Assembly: GCF_003337415.1 (NCBI RefSeq)
Contig: NZ_QPJT01000012.1
Location: forward strand, 1 to 64,000
Reading direction: 5' to 3'
Source: Anaerobacterium chartisolvens
GTDB lineage: Bacteria > Bacillota > Clostridia > Acetivibrionales > DSM-27016
DNA length: 64,000 nucleotides
Shown: piece by piece, positions 44,131-52,486 of the stretch
Position numbering within the stretch: position 1 is the stretch's first letter
Layout: the number at the start of each line of letters is the position of its first letter
Notes under the pieces: generated by a model
Told to the model about the DNA's origin: nothing
Seen by the model: only the letters and a program-made list of their open reading frames with translations
Databases searched by the model: none
Program-made: the position numbers and the translations under genes

Positions 44131-44167
44131 AAAAACAATCGTTCCTTACAAAGGAACGATTGTTTTT
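44131..44167. terminator. Strong bidirectional terminator after the C-glycosidase-like operon
   Basis: A 17-bp perfect stem (44131-44147 with 44151-44167; core ACAATCGTTCCTT) with a 3-nt loop and runs of A and T on its two sides. It ends the minus-strand operon whose last gene stops at 44210. Confidence 0.9.
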
Positions 44168-44209
44168 TTATTAAATATAGCTTTATATATAAATATAGCC
44201 TTAAAAGTT

Positions 44210-45190
44210 CTACTCTCCTATAAGCCTTTTGAGCATCACCTGATGCCGCTTAACCTGCTCCAGCTCATCTGCTTCCTCTTCTCCCTTGTATAGGCCTTGT
44301 CCCTCAAACTCACTGCTGATGTACCCTTCATATCCAATCTCCTTGAGTACTTTAAAGGGCGTCTCATAATCTATACAGGTTTCATTGCAGTTCTCATCCA
44401 TATCGTAGAATTTACCATGCACATGGAATATATATTTTGCAATATCCTTCAAATCCTCAGGCTTGCTTCTACGCGTGCGTATCAGAGACATGGCAACCTG
44501 CATTTCATTCGGCCCCGCGTTGCTCTGCTTGAGCTGCTGAATAATTTTATTAATATCCGTCCCGCTTTCAAAGGCTTCCGAAATATACATGAGAGTCTTT
44601 TCATCAGCACCGCGCTTTAGTGCGTCCTGAATCATCTTTCGTGCAGGCCTTTTCTGAAAAATTCCGAAGTCGGGTATTATTCCCACATGCTTTGAGCCGG
44701 AGCGCTCATACATGTCCACGTATTCCTCAATCCACCTGGCATGTATCATCATGGGAGAATGCACCTCAAGCCCCATCCTTACATTGCAGTACTCGGCGAT
44801 GGGAATGCTCGCCTCCACAACCTCCTTGCGCACAGGGCACAAAACACGGATAACGGGAAAGCCAAGCTTTGCCGCCAGTCTCAAATCCCTTTCCATCATT
44901 TGCACCTGCTCTTTTAAGGTGCATACCCTGCCCTTGAACATTAAATAATCTATAAAAGAGTCCATGCAGGCAAGCTTCGTTTTATATTTATCCATCCAGC
45001 CAAACCACCTGTCAACATCTGCGTCGGACGGATTTGGATAGCTACCCACAGGCGTTTGCTCCGCCACAATCTCAATACCCTCGGCGCCGGCCTCTTGGGA
45101 AGTAATACGGATTAGATCCTCAAGGTTGTATATACCCTTGTAATATGCTTGCTGATAGCTATAAAATGAAACTCCACGTTTAATCGACAT
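44210..45190 (-). CDS. Probable C-glycoside deglycosidase alpha subunit (TIM-barrel isomerase fold)
   Basis: 326 residues. The start RGVSFYSYQQAYYKGIYNLE and the overall length match the alpha (catalytic) subunits of bacterial C-glycoside deglycosidases (DgpC, DfgA, CarC), which break the sugar-aglycone C-C bond of 3-keto C-glycosides. Candidate metal ligands are E142 (GLEVHSP), D174 (IIPDFG), H258 (FHVHGKFYD) and E294 (SSEFEGQG). Directly upstream, 24 bp away, is a gene for the small DUF6379-type partner, which makes this reading much stronger than fold alone. Last gene of a LacI-controlled operon with two dehydrogenases and a MATE exporter. If the assignment fails, it is an isomerase of unknown substrate. 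Confidence 0.75.
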   Translation of the reverse strand: MSIKRGVSFYSYQQAYYKGIYNLEDLIRITSQEAGAEGIEIVAEQTPVGSYPNPSDADVDRWFGWMDKYKTKLACMDSFIDYLMFKGRVCTLKEQVQMMERDLRLAAKLGFPVIRVLCPVRKEVVEASIPIAEYCNVRMGLEVHSPMMIHARWIEEYVDMYERSGSKHVGIIPDFGIFQKRPARKMIQDALKRGADEKTLMYISEAFESGTDINKIIQQLKQSNAGPNEMQVAMSLIRTRRSKPEDLKDIAKYIFHVHGKFYDMDENCNETCIDYETPFKVLKEIGYEGYISSEFEGQGLYKGEEEADELEQVKRHQVMLKRLIGE

Positions 45191-45214
45191 GTTAAAACCC
45201 TCCTAATCGGTTAT

Positions 45215-45613
45215 TTAGCCCCCCATAGGGCTTACATTTTCCAGAACTACAGTGAATGGGCGTCCTCCGCCCATATAACTGACACGAATGGTAACCGAAA
45301 CCTCTATTCTATGGAGCCCTAGGGGAATTCCTCCCTTGAGTGGTACAAATACAGTGGCCTTTTCACCGTATTCCCACCTTAACGTTGACATTGTAGCCAT
45401 CTCATCAAAGGTATAAGTGTCCCCGCCCACTGAAAATTTGAGCTGGTCACGCGTAAAAACAGTGCTGTTAAAAGTAACGGTGACGTCTTCTACAAGGCTT
45501 AAAAAAACTCCCCTGTAATACGGAATACGGAGCTTCACTTCAAAGCCTGTGCCTACGCCGTTTTCAATGACACTTTGTATGTCCTCTCTCAGGACCATGT
45601 ACTTATCATACAT
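45215..45613 (-). CDS. Probable C-glycoside deglycosidase beta subunit (DUF6379-type)
   Basis: 132 residues, predicted all-beta with no signal peptide. Its shape (MYDKYMVLREDIQSV start, GFEVKLRIPYYRGVFLSLVEDV, then KGGIPLGLHRIEVSVTIRVS and a C-terminal ENVSPMGG) resembles the DUF6379 beta subunits DgpB/DfgB/CarB, which form a complex with the alpha subunit. The alpha gene follows 24 bp later. GGAG lies 8 nt before the ATG. An R1 repeat separates it from the MATE gene. I identify the family from memory of its members, not from a search. Confidence 0.7.
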   Translation of the reverse strand: MYDKYMVLREDIQSVIENGVGTGFEVKLRIPYYRGVFLSLVEDVTVTFNSTVFTRDQLKFSVGGDTYTFDEMATMSTLRWEYGEKATVFVPLKGGIPLGLHRIEVSVTIRVSYMGGGRPFTVVLENVSPMGG

Positions 45614-45647
45614 ATTTCATTCTCCTTTACATAAATAATGCTGCATT

Positions 45648-45853
45648 TATATAGGACACGATAAAGATTTTACAAACATAGAGGATATAATTGCTTACAA
45701 AAATTTTTAACTACAACGAAAAGACGCCTTGCGGGGAAATGTCTCACGGGTATGTCATCAGGCGCTTTTCTTAGATGTATTCCTTACGGGTCAAAAAAAT
45801 TTCTTCCATCAAGTTATATCCTCCATGTAAAATCTTTATCGCTGTATACTATA
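45648..45853 (-). repeat. R1 element, copy g (inverted)
   Basis: The only R1 copy in minus orientation, about 206 bp, with the common GCGCCT hairpin and the MMEEIFLTRKEYI frame. It sits inside the LacI-controlled operon between the MATE gene and the beta-subunit gene. It must be transcribed if the operon is read through. Confidence 0.9.
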
Positions 45854-45876
45854 GAAGCAATGCATTGGCAAGCTAT

Positions 45877-47259
45877 TTAAGATACGCTTTTAATAACCTT
45901 GTAGGCCGCTTTTTTCCATCTGCCGGAATAGTAATATATCAAAGCCACCGACATAACTACAAAAAAGCTGATACCAATTGACAGCCATATCCCTTTTAAG
46001 CCAAGGGAGGTTTTTGAAAGAACGGCAGCAAGAGGCAGCCTCACAACCCATAACGATAATAACGCCAAGGCCATGGATACGGTAGTCAGCCCTGACCCGT
46101 TGAATATTCCTCCAATAGCAAACATTACACAAAGAAAGACGTATGAGGAGCCGACAATTCTTAAATATTCAATGCCTATATCAAAACCTTGCGATCCGCT
46201 GTCAAAACCAAATATAGAAAGTATGTGGCCCGGCAGGCTTACAGCACATGCCGATACCGCCAGAGTGAAAACAGTCGTGAATATTATGCTCCACTTGAAA
46301 ATCAATTTTATTCTTTCAGGCTTATTTGCTCCAAGATTCTGTCCCGTAAGCGTAGCTACCGCCGCACCTATTGACTGTCCGGGCATAAAAGCAATCTGGT
46401 CAATTCTTGAGGCAGCTCCGTATGCATTTATGGCTGAAGCCCCGAAGGCATTTACAAAGGTATTAATAAAAAGTCCTCCAATTGACACAAACGCTGACTG
46501 AACAGCAAATGGCAAGCCTAATTTACAAATTTTCAACGTCACTTCCTTGTCAAATAACAATCTCTTATAATCAAGGGAAATAAAGTTTTCTTTATGATTA
46601 AGGTAATATAAAGAAAACATAAAGGCTATCCCCTGCGCAATAATTGACGCATAAGCGGCACCATTCAGCCCGAGCTCGGGGAAGGGCCCTATTCCCAATA
46701 TCAGCATGGGATCAAGCACTGCGTTAATGGTTACACCTATAGCTGTGAAAATCAGCGGTGTAAAGGAGTCTCCCACTCCTCTTAGTATGGCAATAATCAG
46801 CGCTGAAAGGAAATATAAAATAAGTCCTGTAAGTGTAATCTTCAAGTATCCGCTGGCTGACTGAAAAATTTCCTCAGGGGTATTCATGAATCTTAGTATA
46901 GTTTCACGGAACAAAATTCCACCTATCGTCATTACTGCTCCTATTATAAGCGCAACTATAAACGAATTATTAACTGTAAGCTTGACCTTTTCATAATTTT
47001 TCGCACCATAATATTGGGATACCAAAATTGTTGTTGCCGTAGTCAAGCCTATGGCTAAAGCTATTATTACAAATATAACCGAGGTTGTAACAGTAGTTGC
47101 GCCAATGCCGTCTTCCCCCACTATATTTCCTATCCATATTGTATTTATAATACTGTACCCTGTTTGAAGCAGATTTCCTATTAATGTCGGTATTGAAAAA
47201 ACAAGCAAATGCTTTGGGATGCTGCCAACAGTCAAATCTCTTCCGAGCTTTTGTTCCAC
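45877..47259 (-). CDS. MATE-family efflux transporter
   Basis: 460 residues with about twelve membrane segments in two similar halves. GSIPKHLLVFSIPTLIGNLLQ and LPFAVQSAFVSIGGLF are typical starts of the two halves, and RGVGDSFTPLIF is a conserved loop. It starts with GTG (GGAGG 10 nt upstream). It should export a drug-like or aromatic compound in exchange for Na+ or H+. In this operon it may remove the toxic aglycone released from the glycoside, which is inference. Confidence 0.85.
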   Translation of the reverse strand: MEQKLGRDLTVGSIPKHLLVFSIPTLIGNLLQTGYSIINTIWIGNIVGEDGIGATTVTTSVIFVIIALAIGLTTATTILVSQYYGAKNYEKVKLTVNNSFIVALIIGAVMTIGGILFRETILRFMNTPEEIFQSASGYLKITLTGLILYFLSALIIAILRGVGDSFTPLIFTAIGVTINAVLDPMLILGIGPFPELGLNGAAYASIIAQGIAFMFSLYYLNHKENFISLDYKRLLFDKEVTLKICKLGLPFAVQSAFVSIGGLFINTFVNAFGASAINAYGAASRIDQIAFMPGQSIGAAVATLTGQNLGANKPERIKLIFKWSIIFTTVFTLAVSACAVSLPGHILSIFGFDSGSQGFDIGIEYLRIVGSSYVFLCVMFAIGGIFNGSGLTTVSMALALLSLWVVRLPLAAVLSKTSLGLKGIWLSIGISFFVVMSVALIYYYSGRWKKAAYKVIKSVS

Positions 47260-47293
47260 CTATATTCTACCTCCGGCAATACAAATAATTCTT

Positions 47294-48397
47294 TTAATAA
47301 CTCTGTGCCAAAATACGTTGTCCATATTTTCCGAATTGCATTTTGCTTGTAAGCCTAACCTCTTTTTTCTTAGAGGCTGAGTCATAAGCGGAATCTATAA
47401 TCTTCATAAGCTCATACGCCTGTTCAACTGAAGCTGACGGCTCTTTATTGCTAATGATGCACTCGACAAAATGCCGACACTCATTTTGAGCCAAGGGAAT
47501 TGTCTTTGTATCAGGTGTTAAAGTATAGCACGCATTCCCGATTTGAGAATATAGCTTTATTTCTCCATTGACAAAGGATAATCCGCCCTTCGTTCCTAAC
47601 AGCTCCACATATTTTTGTTCTTTTTCGATATTGGAGGCCCAGCTAAAGTCGAAATCAATGGTTGCATCATTTTCAAGCCTTATAAAGCCCACTGCCGTAT
47701 CCTCAACATTAAAAACTCCGTCCTTTATGCTTTTATACCCCACTCTTATTCTATCAGCATCCCGTCCGAATGCGGAATAAGTTGCGGCATACACCGAAAC
47801 AGCTCTGGGGAATTGCATAAAATATAGCGCCAAATCCAGAAAATGAACTCCCAAATCAATAAGAGGCCCCCCGCCTGAAAGCTTTTTATCGGTAAACCAC
47901 CTTCCGATTCCCGGAATACCGCTATTCCTCTTCCAACCGCATTTTGCATGATAAATCTCTCCGAAGAAATCCTTTTCAATCAGTTCATAAATATGAGCCG
48001 CTTCATTTGTAAACCTGTTATTTAAGGCTACCATAAGTTTTTTTCCGCTTTTGTTTTTTTCTTCTATAATGTTCAGTACTTCCTCCGCATTAAGTGCAAG
48101 CGGTTTCTCGCAATGAACATTTACTCCTGCCTCCAGAGCATCTATACAAATTTCGGCATGAAGAAAATTGGGTGTGCAAATGCTTACCAAATCCAGCCTT
48201 TGCTCCGCAAGCATCGCTTTATAGTCGGTATATACATGCGGTATTTTGTACTTTTCCGCAAGCCTTTTTGCCGCCTCAATATCACAATCACATATAGCGG
48301 TTATCTCTACTGCATTAAGCTTTGAATATTCATTTAAATGCTTCTTGTCCGCAATTCCTCCGGCACCGATGCAAGCATATTTTAATTTGTTCTGCAT
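47294..48397 (-). CDS. Gfo/Idh/MocA-family oxidoreductase (operon gene 3)
   Basis: 367 residues from the ATG at 48397 (AGGGG 8 nt upstream; GTG 48406 overlaps it). Rossmann loop KYACIGAGGIADKKHL, EKP motif in VHCEKPLALNAEE, then GGGPLIDLGVHFLDLALYFM with the usual catalytic-region residues. It is a paralogue of the gene at 49264 (shared GGGPLIDxGxHxLDxxL). One of the two may oxidise C3 of the glycoside sugar; the other may reduce a product. Confidence 0.85.
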   Translation of the reverse strand: MQNKLKYACIGAGGIADKKHLNEYSKLNAVEITAICDCDIEAAKRLAEKYKIPHVYTDYKAMLAEQRLDLVSICTPNFLHAEICIDALEAGVNVHCEKPLALNAEEVLNIIEEKNKSGKKLMVALNNRFTNEAAHIYELIEKDFFGEIYHAKCGWKRNSGIPGIGRWFTDKKLSGGGPLIDLGVHFLDLALYFMQFPRAVSVYAATYSAFGRDADRIRVGYKSIKDGVFNVEDTAVGFIRLENDATIDFDFSWASNIEKEQKYVELLGTKGGLSFVNGEIKLYSQIGNACYTLTPDTKTIPLAQNECRHFVECIISNKEPSASVEQAYELMKIIDSAYDSASKKKEVRLTSKMQFGKYGQRILAQSY

Positions 48398-48427
48398 TTG
48401 CCTCACCCCTATTCTTTACAGCTTTAG

Positions 48428-49213
48428 TTACAGAATTAATGCCTTCATATAGCTTATAGTGAAATCCACGCCTTTTTCTCCCAGCTCCCCCTGCCAGTGA
48501 GGAGAGTGGGGTTCTATGCTTAAGCCTCTGCTGTAATCCTTTGCGTATAATATGGACAAAAAAGCCTTCCAGTCTGTCTGATCAAGCCCCGCCGGCGGGT
48601 CATCCACTCTTTTTCCGTTTATCATGAGAGAGCCCTTCAAATGCACATGATAAAACCGGTGTCCCCATTCCTCAGCTTCTTTAAGATAATCTCCGCCGTT
48701 ATATACAGCATGGGAGGGGTCATACTTTATCCCAAGCTCCTTCAGATGCCCATGTATAATCGTCCAAGCCACAGGATTATGAACAAAATTTATTTTTCTG
48801 CAATTATATGACGCAATATTAACCTTCCTTTGTTTACCGTACTCTATGAGCTTTGAGAAAAACTCAATAGCTTTAGTGCAATTTTCGTAATATGACATAG
48901 ACTCAATATAGTTGCAGCCGCATACATATACCTCACATCCAAGGCAACTCGCAGCATCTATAAGCTTATAAGCTATTTCAAGCTCTTCTTCGTCTATGCT
49001 TCCGTCTTCTTTTAATACATTGGCTTTCCAGCGGCCTACCGAACCAACGCCAACGTTATACCCTTTAATCCAGCCTTTGATTTCAGAAAGCTGATTGAAA
49101 AATTCTTCAGTATTATACCCACCGTTTATACAGAGCTCTATAAAATCCAAACCCTTTTTGGCGGCATTTTTAAAGCTTTCCTCTTTTACCGCAGCTATAA
49201 TTCCAAGCTTCAT
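48428..49213 (-). CDS. Isomerase/epimerase-fold TIM barrel enzyme (operon gene 2)
   Basis: 261 residues from the ATG at 49213; ATG 49219 is an equally possible start. Ligand-like residues: D in KYDPSHAVYNGGD, H in FYHVHLKGS and E in LSIEPHSPHW. The first glutamate of the usual set is not evident (IASYNC). It lies between two dehydrogenase genes in the LacI-controlled operon. It could isomerise the oxidised sugar. Not a close relative of modules A and B. Confidence 0.8.
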   Translation of the reverse strand: MKLGIIAAVKEESFKNAAKKGLDFIELCINGGYNTEEFFNQLSEIKGWIKGYNVGVGSVGRWKANVLKEDGSIDEEELEIAYKLIDAASCLGCEVYVCGCNYIESMSYYENCTKAIEFFSKLIEYGKQRKVNIASYNCRKINFVHNPVAWTIIHGHLKELGIKYDPSHAVYNGGDYLKEAEEWGHRFYHVHLKGSLMINGKRVDDPPAGLDQTDWKAFLSILYAKDYSRGLSIEPHSPHWQGELGEKGVDFTISYMKALIL

Positions 49214-49263
49214 AACCATCAAACCCTCTTATTTAAAAAATATAATTTAAAACTCAAGTATTT

Positions 49264-50364
49264 TTAAAGCTCAATCATCTTTCCGGTTTCGTGAGATTTG
49301 TAAATGCATTCAAGTATCTGCGTAACCACAAATGCCTGCTCAGGCTTTACAAGCGGCTCGGTATCGTTTATTATCGAAAGCAGCCACTGCCTTGCTTCCA
49401 GATAGCCCGGCTCATTGGATGCGCCTTCAAAGTAAGCTATGTGTCCCCCGCCTGAAATTTTCTCTTCAAAAAGGTTGCCATACTTTGAGTTATTTATTAT
49501 TAATTCATTCTGAGCATAGCTCATGCCCGATCTTATTTCAGCTCCCGCTTCTGTACCCATAAGAGTTGTTGCCGCTTCTTTTGAATCCAAAACATTGAGT
49601 GCCCATGCAGCCTCAAGGAAAATTGTTGCTCCGTTTTCCATTTTAATAAATCCGAACGCTGAGTCCTCCACCTCAAAGGTCTTTGGGTCCCAAGGCCCAA
49701 ACAGGTTGCCTTCAAACTTGTCCGCCATTTTGTAAAACACTGAGCCTGTTATGCTCTTTGGCTTATAGTTGTTCATCATCCACAGAGTTATATCCAGCGC
49801 ATGTGTTCCTATATCGATAAGAGGACCTCCGCCCTGAAGCGATTTGTCAGGGAATACTCCCCATGTAGGAACCGCTCTTCTCCTTACGGCATGAGCCTTG
49901 GCCATGTATATATCTCCAAGCGCGCCTGTTTCACAAGCCTTATGCAATGTCTGCACTTCGTTCCTGAATCTGTTCTGGTAGCCTATAGTAAATTTCTTAC
50001 CCGATTTTTTAGCCGCATCTAGCATTTTCTTAGCATCCGCCGCCGTATGAGCCATAGGCTTTTCACACATAACATGCTTCCCAGCGTTAAAAGAGTCTAC
50101 CGTTATAGGTCCATGGAATACGTTAGGAGTAAGCACATGCACAACATCAATTGAGTCGTCATTTAAAAGCTCCTTATAATCGGAGTATATCTTCGCGTCG
50201 GCTGCTCCATATTTCTTTGCCGCTTCTTCGGCTCTTTCCACCTTGATGTCACAGAAAGCTGTCATTTCACATAGTTCACCGAGCTTAGCCAGTGAAGGCA
50301 AATGCTTGTTATTTGCAATTCCCCCGCATCCTATAATGCCTATTAACAATTTTCCGTTTTTCAT
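49264..50364 (-). CDS. Gfo/Idh/MocA-family oxidoreductase (operon gene 1)
   Basis: 366 residues from the ATG at 50364 (GAGGAG 8 nt upstream). Rossmann loop IGIIGCGGIANNKHLPSL, EKP motif in HVMCEKPMAHTAADA, and GGGPLIDIGTHALDITLWMM. First gene of the operon, directly behind a promoter flanked by two LacI-type operators. In characterised C-glycoside pathways a Gfo/Idh/MocA or FAD enzyme first makes the 3-keto glycoside, and this is the natural candidate here. Confidence 0.85.
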   Translation of the reverse strand: MKNGKLLIGIIGCGGIANNKHLPSLAKLGELCEMTAFCDIKVERAEEAAKKYGAADAKIYSDYKELLNDDSIDVVHVLTPNVFHGPITVDSFNAGKHVMCEKPMAHTAADAKKMLDAAKKSGKKFTIGYQNRFRNEVQTLHKACETGALGDIYMAKAHAVRRRAVPTWGVFPDKSLQGGGPLIDIGTHALDITLWMMNNYKPKSITGSVFYKMADKFEGNLFGPWDPKTFEVEDSAFGFIKMENGATIFLEAAWALNVLDSKEAATTLMGTEAGAEIRSGMSYAQNELIINNSKYGNLFEEKISGGGHIAYFEGASNEPGYLEARQWLLSIINDTEPLVKPEQAFVVTQILECIYKSHETGKMIEL

Positions 50365-50423
50365 TTTAAACACTCCTCTTAAATTAAAATTATTTGTGCT
50401 GTTATTCGCAAGACAATCGCTTT

Positions 50424-50502
50424 GTAATCGTTTTCTTTTATCATGATAATATTATAACACTATGCTTTTGAAAATACAAGCAGTATTTCAGAAAACGATT
50501 AC
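50424..50502 (-). promoter_or_regulatory. Promoter of the C-glycosidase-like operon, flanked by two LacI-type operators
   Basis: Minus strand: -35 TTGTAT (50474-50479), 17 bp, -10 TATAAT (50451-50456). GTAATCGTTTTC lies at 50424-50435 and its exact inverse GAAAACGATTAC at 50491-50502, one on each side of the promoter with centres 67 bp apart, a layout suited to looping repression. A related site lies before the lacI-type gene itself. Confidence 0.7.
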
Positions 50503-50539
50503 TTTTACCCGTGCGGTCCGTGCTTATAATAAAAAATAA

Positions 50540-50565
50540 AAGGCCTCTCAATTTAGAGAAGCCTT
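50540..50565 (-). terminator. Terminator of the LacI-family gene
   Basis: On the minus strand AAGGCTTCTC pairs with GAGAGGCCTT (one G-T pair), 6-nt loop, followed by TTATTTTTTATT. It lies 17 bp after the stop codon. Confidence 0.8.
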
Positions 50566-50582
50566 GAAATATCTTGCTTGAA

Positions 50583-51572
50583 TCACTTTTTACCGACAGT
50601 AGAGCCACGGACAATCAATTGATAGTCAATAAACAGATGCCTTCCCACACTAATTTCACCCTTCATAAGTGAAACCAGCATTTTCATTGTTTCACGGCCA
50701 ATTTCATAAAAGGGCTGTGCAATAGTTGTTATTGACGGATCGCTGACCTCGGAAATTTCAATGTTGTCAAAGCCCGTTACAGCGATATCGCCCGGCACAG
50801 AGAGCCCTGCGTTTTTAAAGGTGTTCAGGCACCCAAAGGCAATGTTGTCCTGCGCGCATATTACCGCGTCGGGCTTATGATCCATTTTTAAGTATTCCTT
50901 TGCGGCGGCAATACCACTCTCTATTGAGAAATCTCCCGATCTCCTCAATTCAGGATAATGGGGCAGACCGAAATCCGCGAGTGCAAGCTTATAGCCTCTT
51001 TCCCTGTCTCTTGAAAAGTGCGGATTTTCGCCATAGCCTTCACAGGCAACAAACGCGATTCGTTTCTTTCCCAGTTCAATCACGTGCTTCGTCATATCAT
51101 AGGTAGCTTTTCCGTCGTTAACCGCCACAAGATAGGAATTAGGTATGTCAACATATTCACCGCACTGCACAACAGGATACTGCTTGCTGATATTTATCAA
51201 TTCCTCGTCCTTAAACAGCATGTTTAAGAAAATTACTCCTCCGACAAGGCCATTCTCAAGAAACTTTATGGAATTCATACCGCCCGTCCTGTCGGAATAG
51301 CTGAGTATTACATCGTAGCCCAGATCCTTTGCAACATCCTGTATCCCGCGCATAGCTTCGTCTATTACCGCGGTACATACAACGAGCACCATTTTAGATT
51401 CGGCACGCCTCAAGTTGCGCCCCAGAGCATTAGGCTGGTAGTTTAAGGCTTTGACTGCCTCCAGTACCTTTTCCCTTTTCTCCTTAGATACCATGTAATT
51501 ATTATTTAAAACCCTTGAAACCGTAGCAACCGAAACACCGGCCAAAGCCGCCACATCTTCTATTTTAACCAT
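50583..51572 (-). CDS. LacI-family transcriptional repressor
   Basis: 329 residues. The N-terminal helix-turn-helix is KIEDVAALAGVSVATVSRVL, with the hinge helix near NALGRNLRRAESK. The periplasmic-binding-like ligand domain follows (PDAVICAQDNIAFGCLNTF; IAVTGFDNIEISEVSDPSIT). It is encoded just upstream of, and in the same direction as, the dehydrogenase-isomerase-MATE-C-glycosidase operon, with its own terminator between. Matching operator sites at its own promoter and at the operon promoter suggest autoregulation and control of the operon. Confidence 0.9.
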   Translation of the reverse strand: MVKIEDVAALAGVSVATVSRVLNNNYMVSKEKREKVLEAVKALNYQPNALGRNLRRAESKMVLVVCTAVIDEAMRGIQDVAKDLGYDVILSYSDRTGGMNSIKFLENGLVGGVIFLNMLFKDEELINISKQYPVVQCGEYVDIPNSYLVAVNDGKATYDMTKHVIELGKKRIAFVACEGYGENPHFSRDRERGYKLALADFGLPHYPELRRSGDFSIESGIAAAKEYLKMDHKPDAVICAQDNIAFGCLNTFKNAGLSVPGDIAVTGFDNIEISEVSDPSITTIAQPFYEIGRETMKMLVSLMKGEISVGRHLFIDYQLIVRGSTVGKK

Positions 51573-51629
51573 ATGATACGCTCCCGATAATAGTATCCTT
51601 GTGTTTTAAATCATATATTTATTTATGAC

Positions 51630-51679
51630 ATTATATCATTAAATAAAAATAGTTTCAACCAAATGAAGTAATCGTTTAC
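51630..51679 (-). promoter_or_regulatory. Promoter and operator of the LacI-family gene
   Basis: Minus strand: TTGAAA (51653-51658), 17 bp, TATAAT (51630-51635). GTAATCGTTTAC at 51668-51679, next to the -35, differs by one base from the operators of the downstream operon. Confidence 0.7.
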
Positions 51680-51805
51680 CAGCGGTGTTTCTATCTTCAC
51701 CTGACAAAGCAAATGCAGCCTTAGCGAAGGTAATATATAAAAAATTGGGAAATAGATGTCTAAAGAAATTAAAAAGGCCTACCGGAATTTAATACCAGCA
51801 AGCCT

Positions 51806-51882
<77 letters not shown>

Positions 51883-52096
51883 ATATTATAATTTCAATAT
51901 TCTGTTGTTATGTCAAGAGAGCAAATACTTGCATCTCCTGTAGACATTAATTTTAGCATTTGAAATTCCAAAAGTCAAGTGGCAGTGAATTCAAATTTTT
52001 AAATAAAATAAGAGCATCCGTGACGTTGCCACTTTATTTTCACATTAAATGTCCTCTAATAAACCCAAAAAAATTTTTTAAATAACAAAAGAGGTA

Positions 52097-52105
52097 TGGT
52101 ATAAT
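52097..52105 (+). promoter_or_regulatory. Extended -10 promoter of the small repeat-protein gene
   Basis: TGGTATAAT, an extended -10 element, 65 bp before the ATG at 52170. No good -35 is visible, which is acceptable for this promoter type. Confidence 0.5.
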
Positions 52106-52169
52106 CTCTTATAGATGTAGAAATATTAAAAGGGTTTATAGAAATCTTTATAAATAAGGAGGAACCTTA

Positions 52170-52394
52170 ATGTATTCAAAATCGGAAAGCTTTTATGACG
52201 GCGAGGGCTATTTACGTAGTCCGGGAGAAGTATATTATGATTATCAGGGTCATATCAGACAGCCTAGTGAAAGCTTTTATGATTATGAGGGGATTTTACG
52301 CGAAGCCGGCGAAAATTTCTTTGACGGAAAAGGTATTCTGCGAATTGCAGGTGAAAACTTTTATGACAGCGAGGGTTGTTTAAGAGAAGGCTAA
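52170..52394 (+). CDS. Small protein built of five 14-residue tandem repeats
   Basis: 74 residues, almost entirely five repeats of the pattern E-x-F/Y-Y/F-D-x-x-G-x-L/I-R-x-x-G, for example ESFYDYEGILREAG and ENFYDSEGCLREG. No signal peptide or membrane segment; rich in Tyr, Asp, Glu and Gly. AAGGAGG lies 7 nt before the ATG, an extended -10 promoter is upstream and a terminator downstream, so it is a stand-alone expressed gene. The pattern recalls YD-type repeats but is shorter. I do not recognise its function. Confidence 0.75.
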   Translation: MYSKSESFYDGEGYLRSPGEVYYDYQGHIRQPSESFYDYEGILREAGENFFDGKGILRIAGENFYDSEGCLREG

Positions 52395-52431
52395 AGCTGT
52401 TAATATAATCAAAAACAAAACCCAATTTTAA

Positions 52432-52461
52432 AAAGTGCTGCCTCTCAGAAGCCAGCACTTT
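52432..52461. terminator. Bidirectional terminator between the repeat-protein gene and corA
   Basis: A 9-bp stem AAAGTGCTG / CAGCACTTT with a 12-nt loop, A-rich before and T-rich after. It lies between the two convergent genes. Confidence 0.7.
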
Positions 52462-52486
52462 ATGTCGTTTTAATTGTTATTCTTTA

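Noticed and set aside
44104-44220. TTG frame of about 38 codons with AGAGG upstream
   Set aside because: It runs through the strong terminator hairpin and antisense into the end of the alpha-subunit gene; no homology recognised.
45775-45981. Open frame starting MYSLRVKK
   Set aside because: Its start lies in R1 copy g and matches the same frame in R1 copy f; it then crosses into the MATE gene antisense. A by-product of the repeat.
51977-52034. AAGTGGCA / TGCCACTT inverted repeat between the tRNA and the small repeat-protein gene
   Set aside because: Eight-base arms with a 42-nt loop can arise by chance, and it lies upstream of the extended -10 without clear function.
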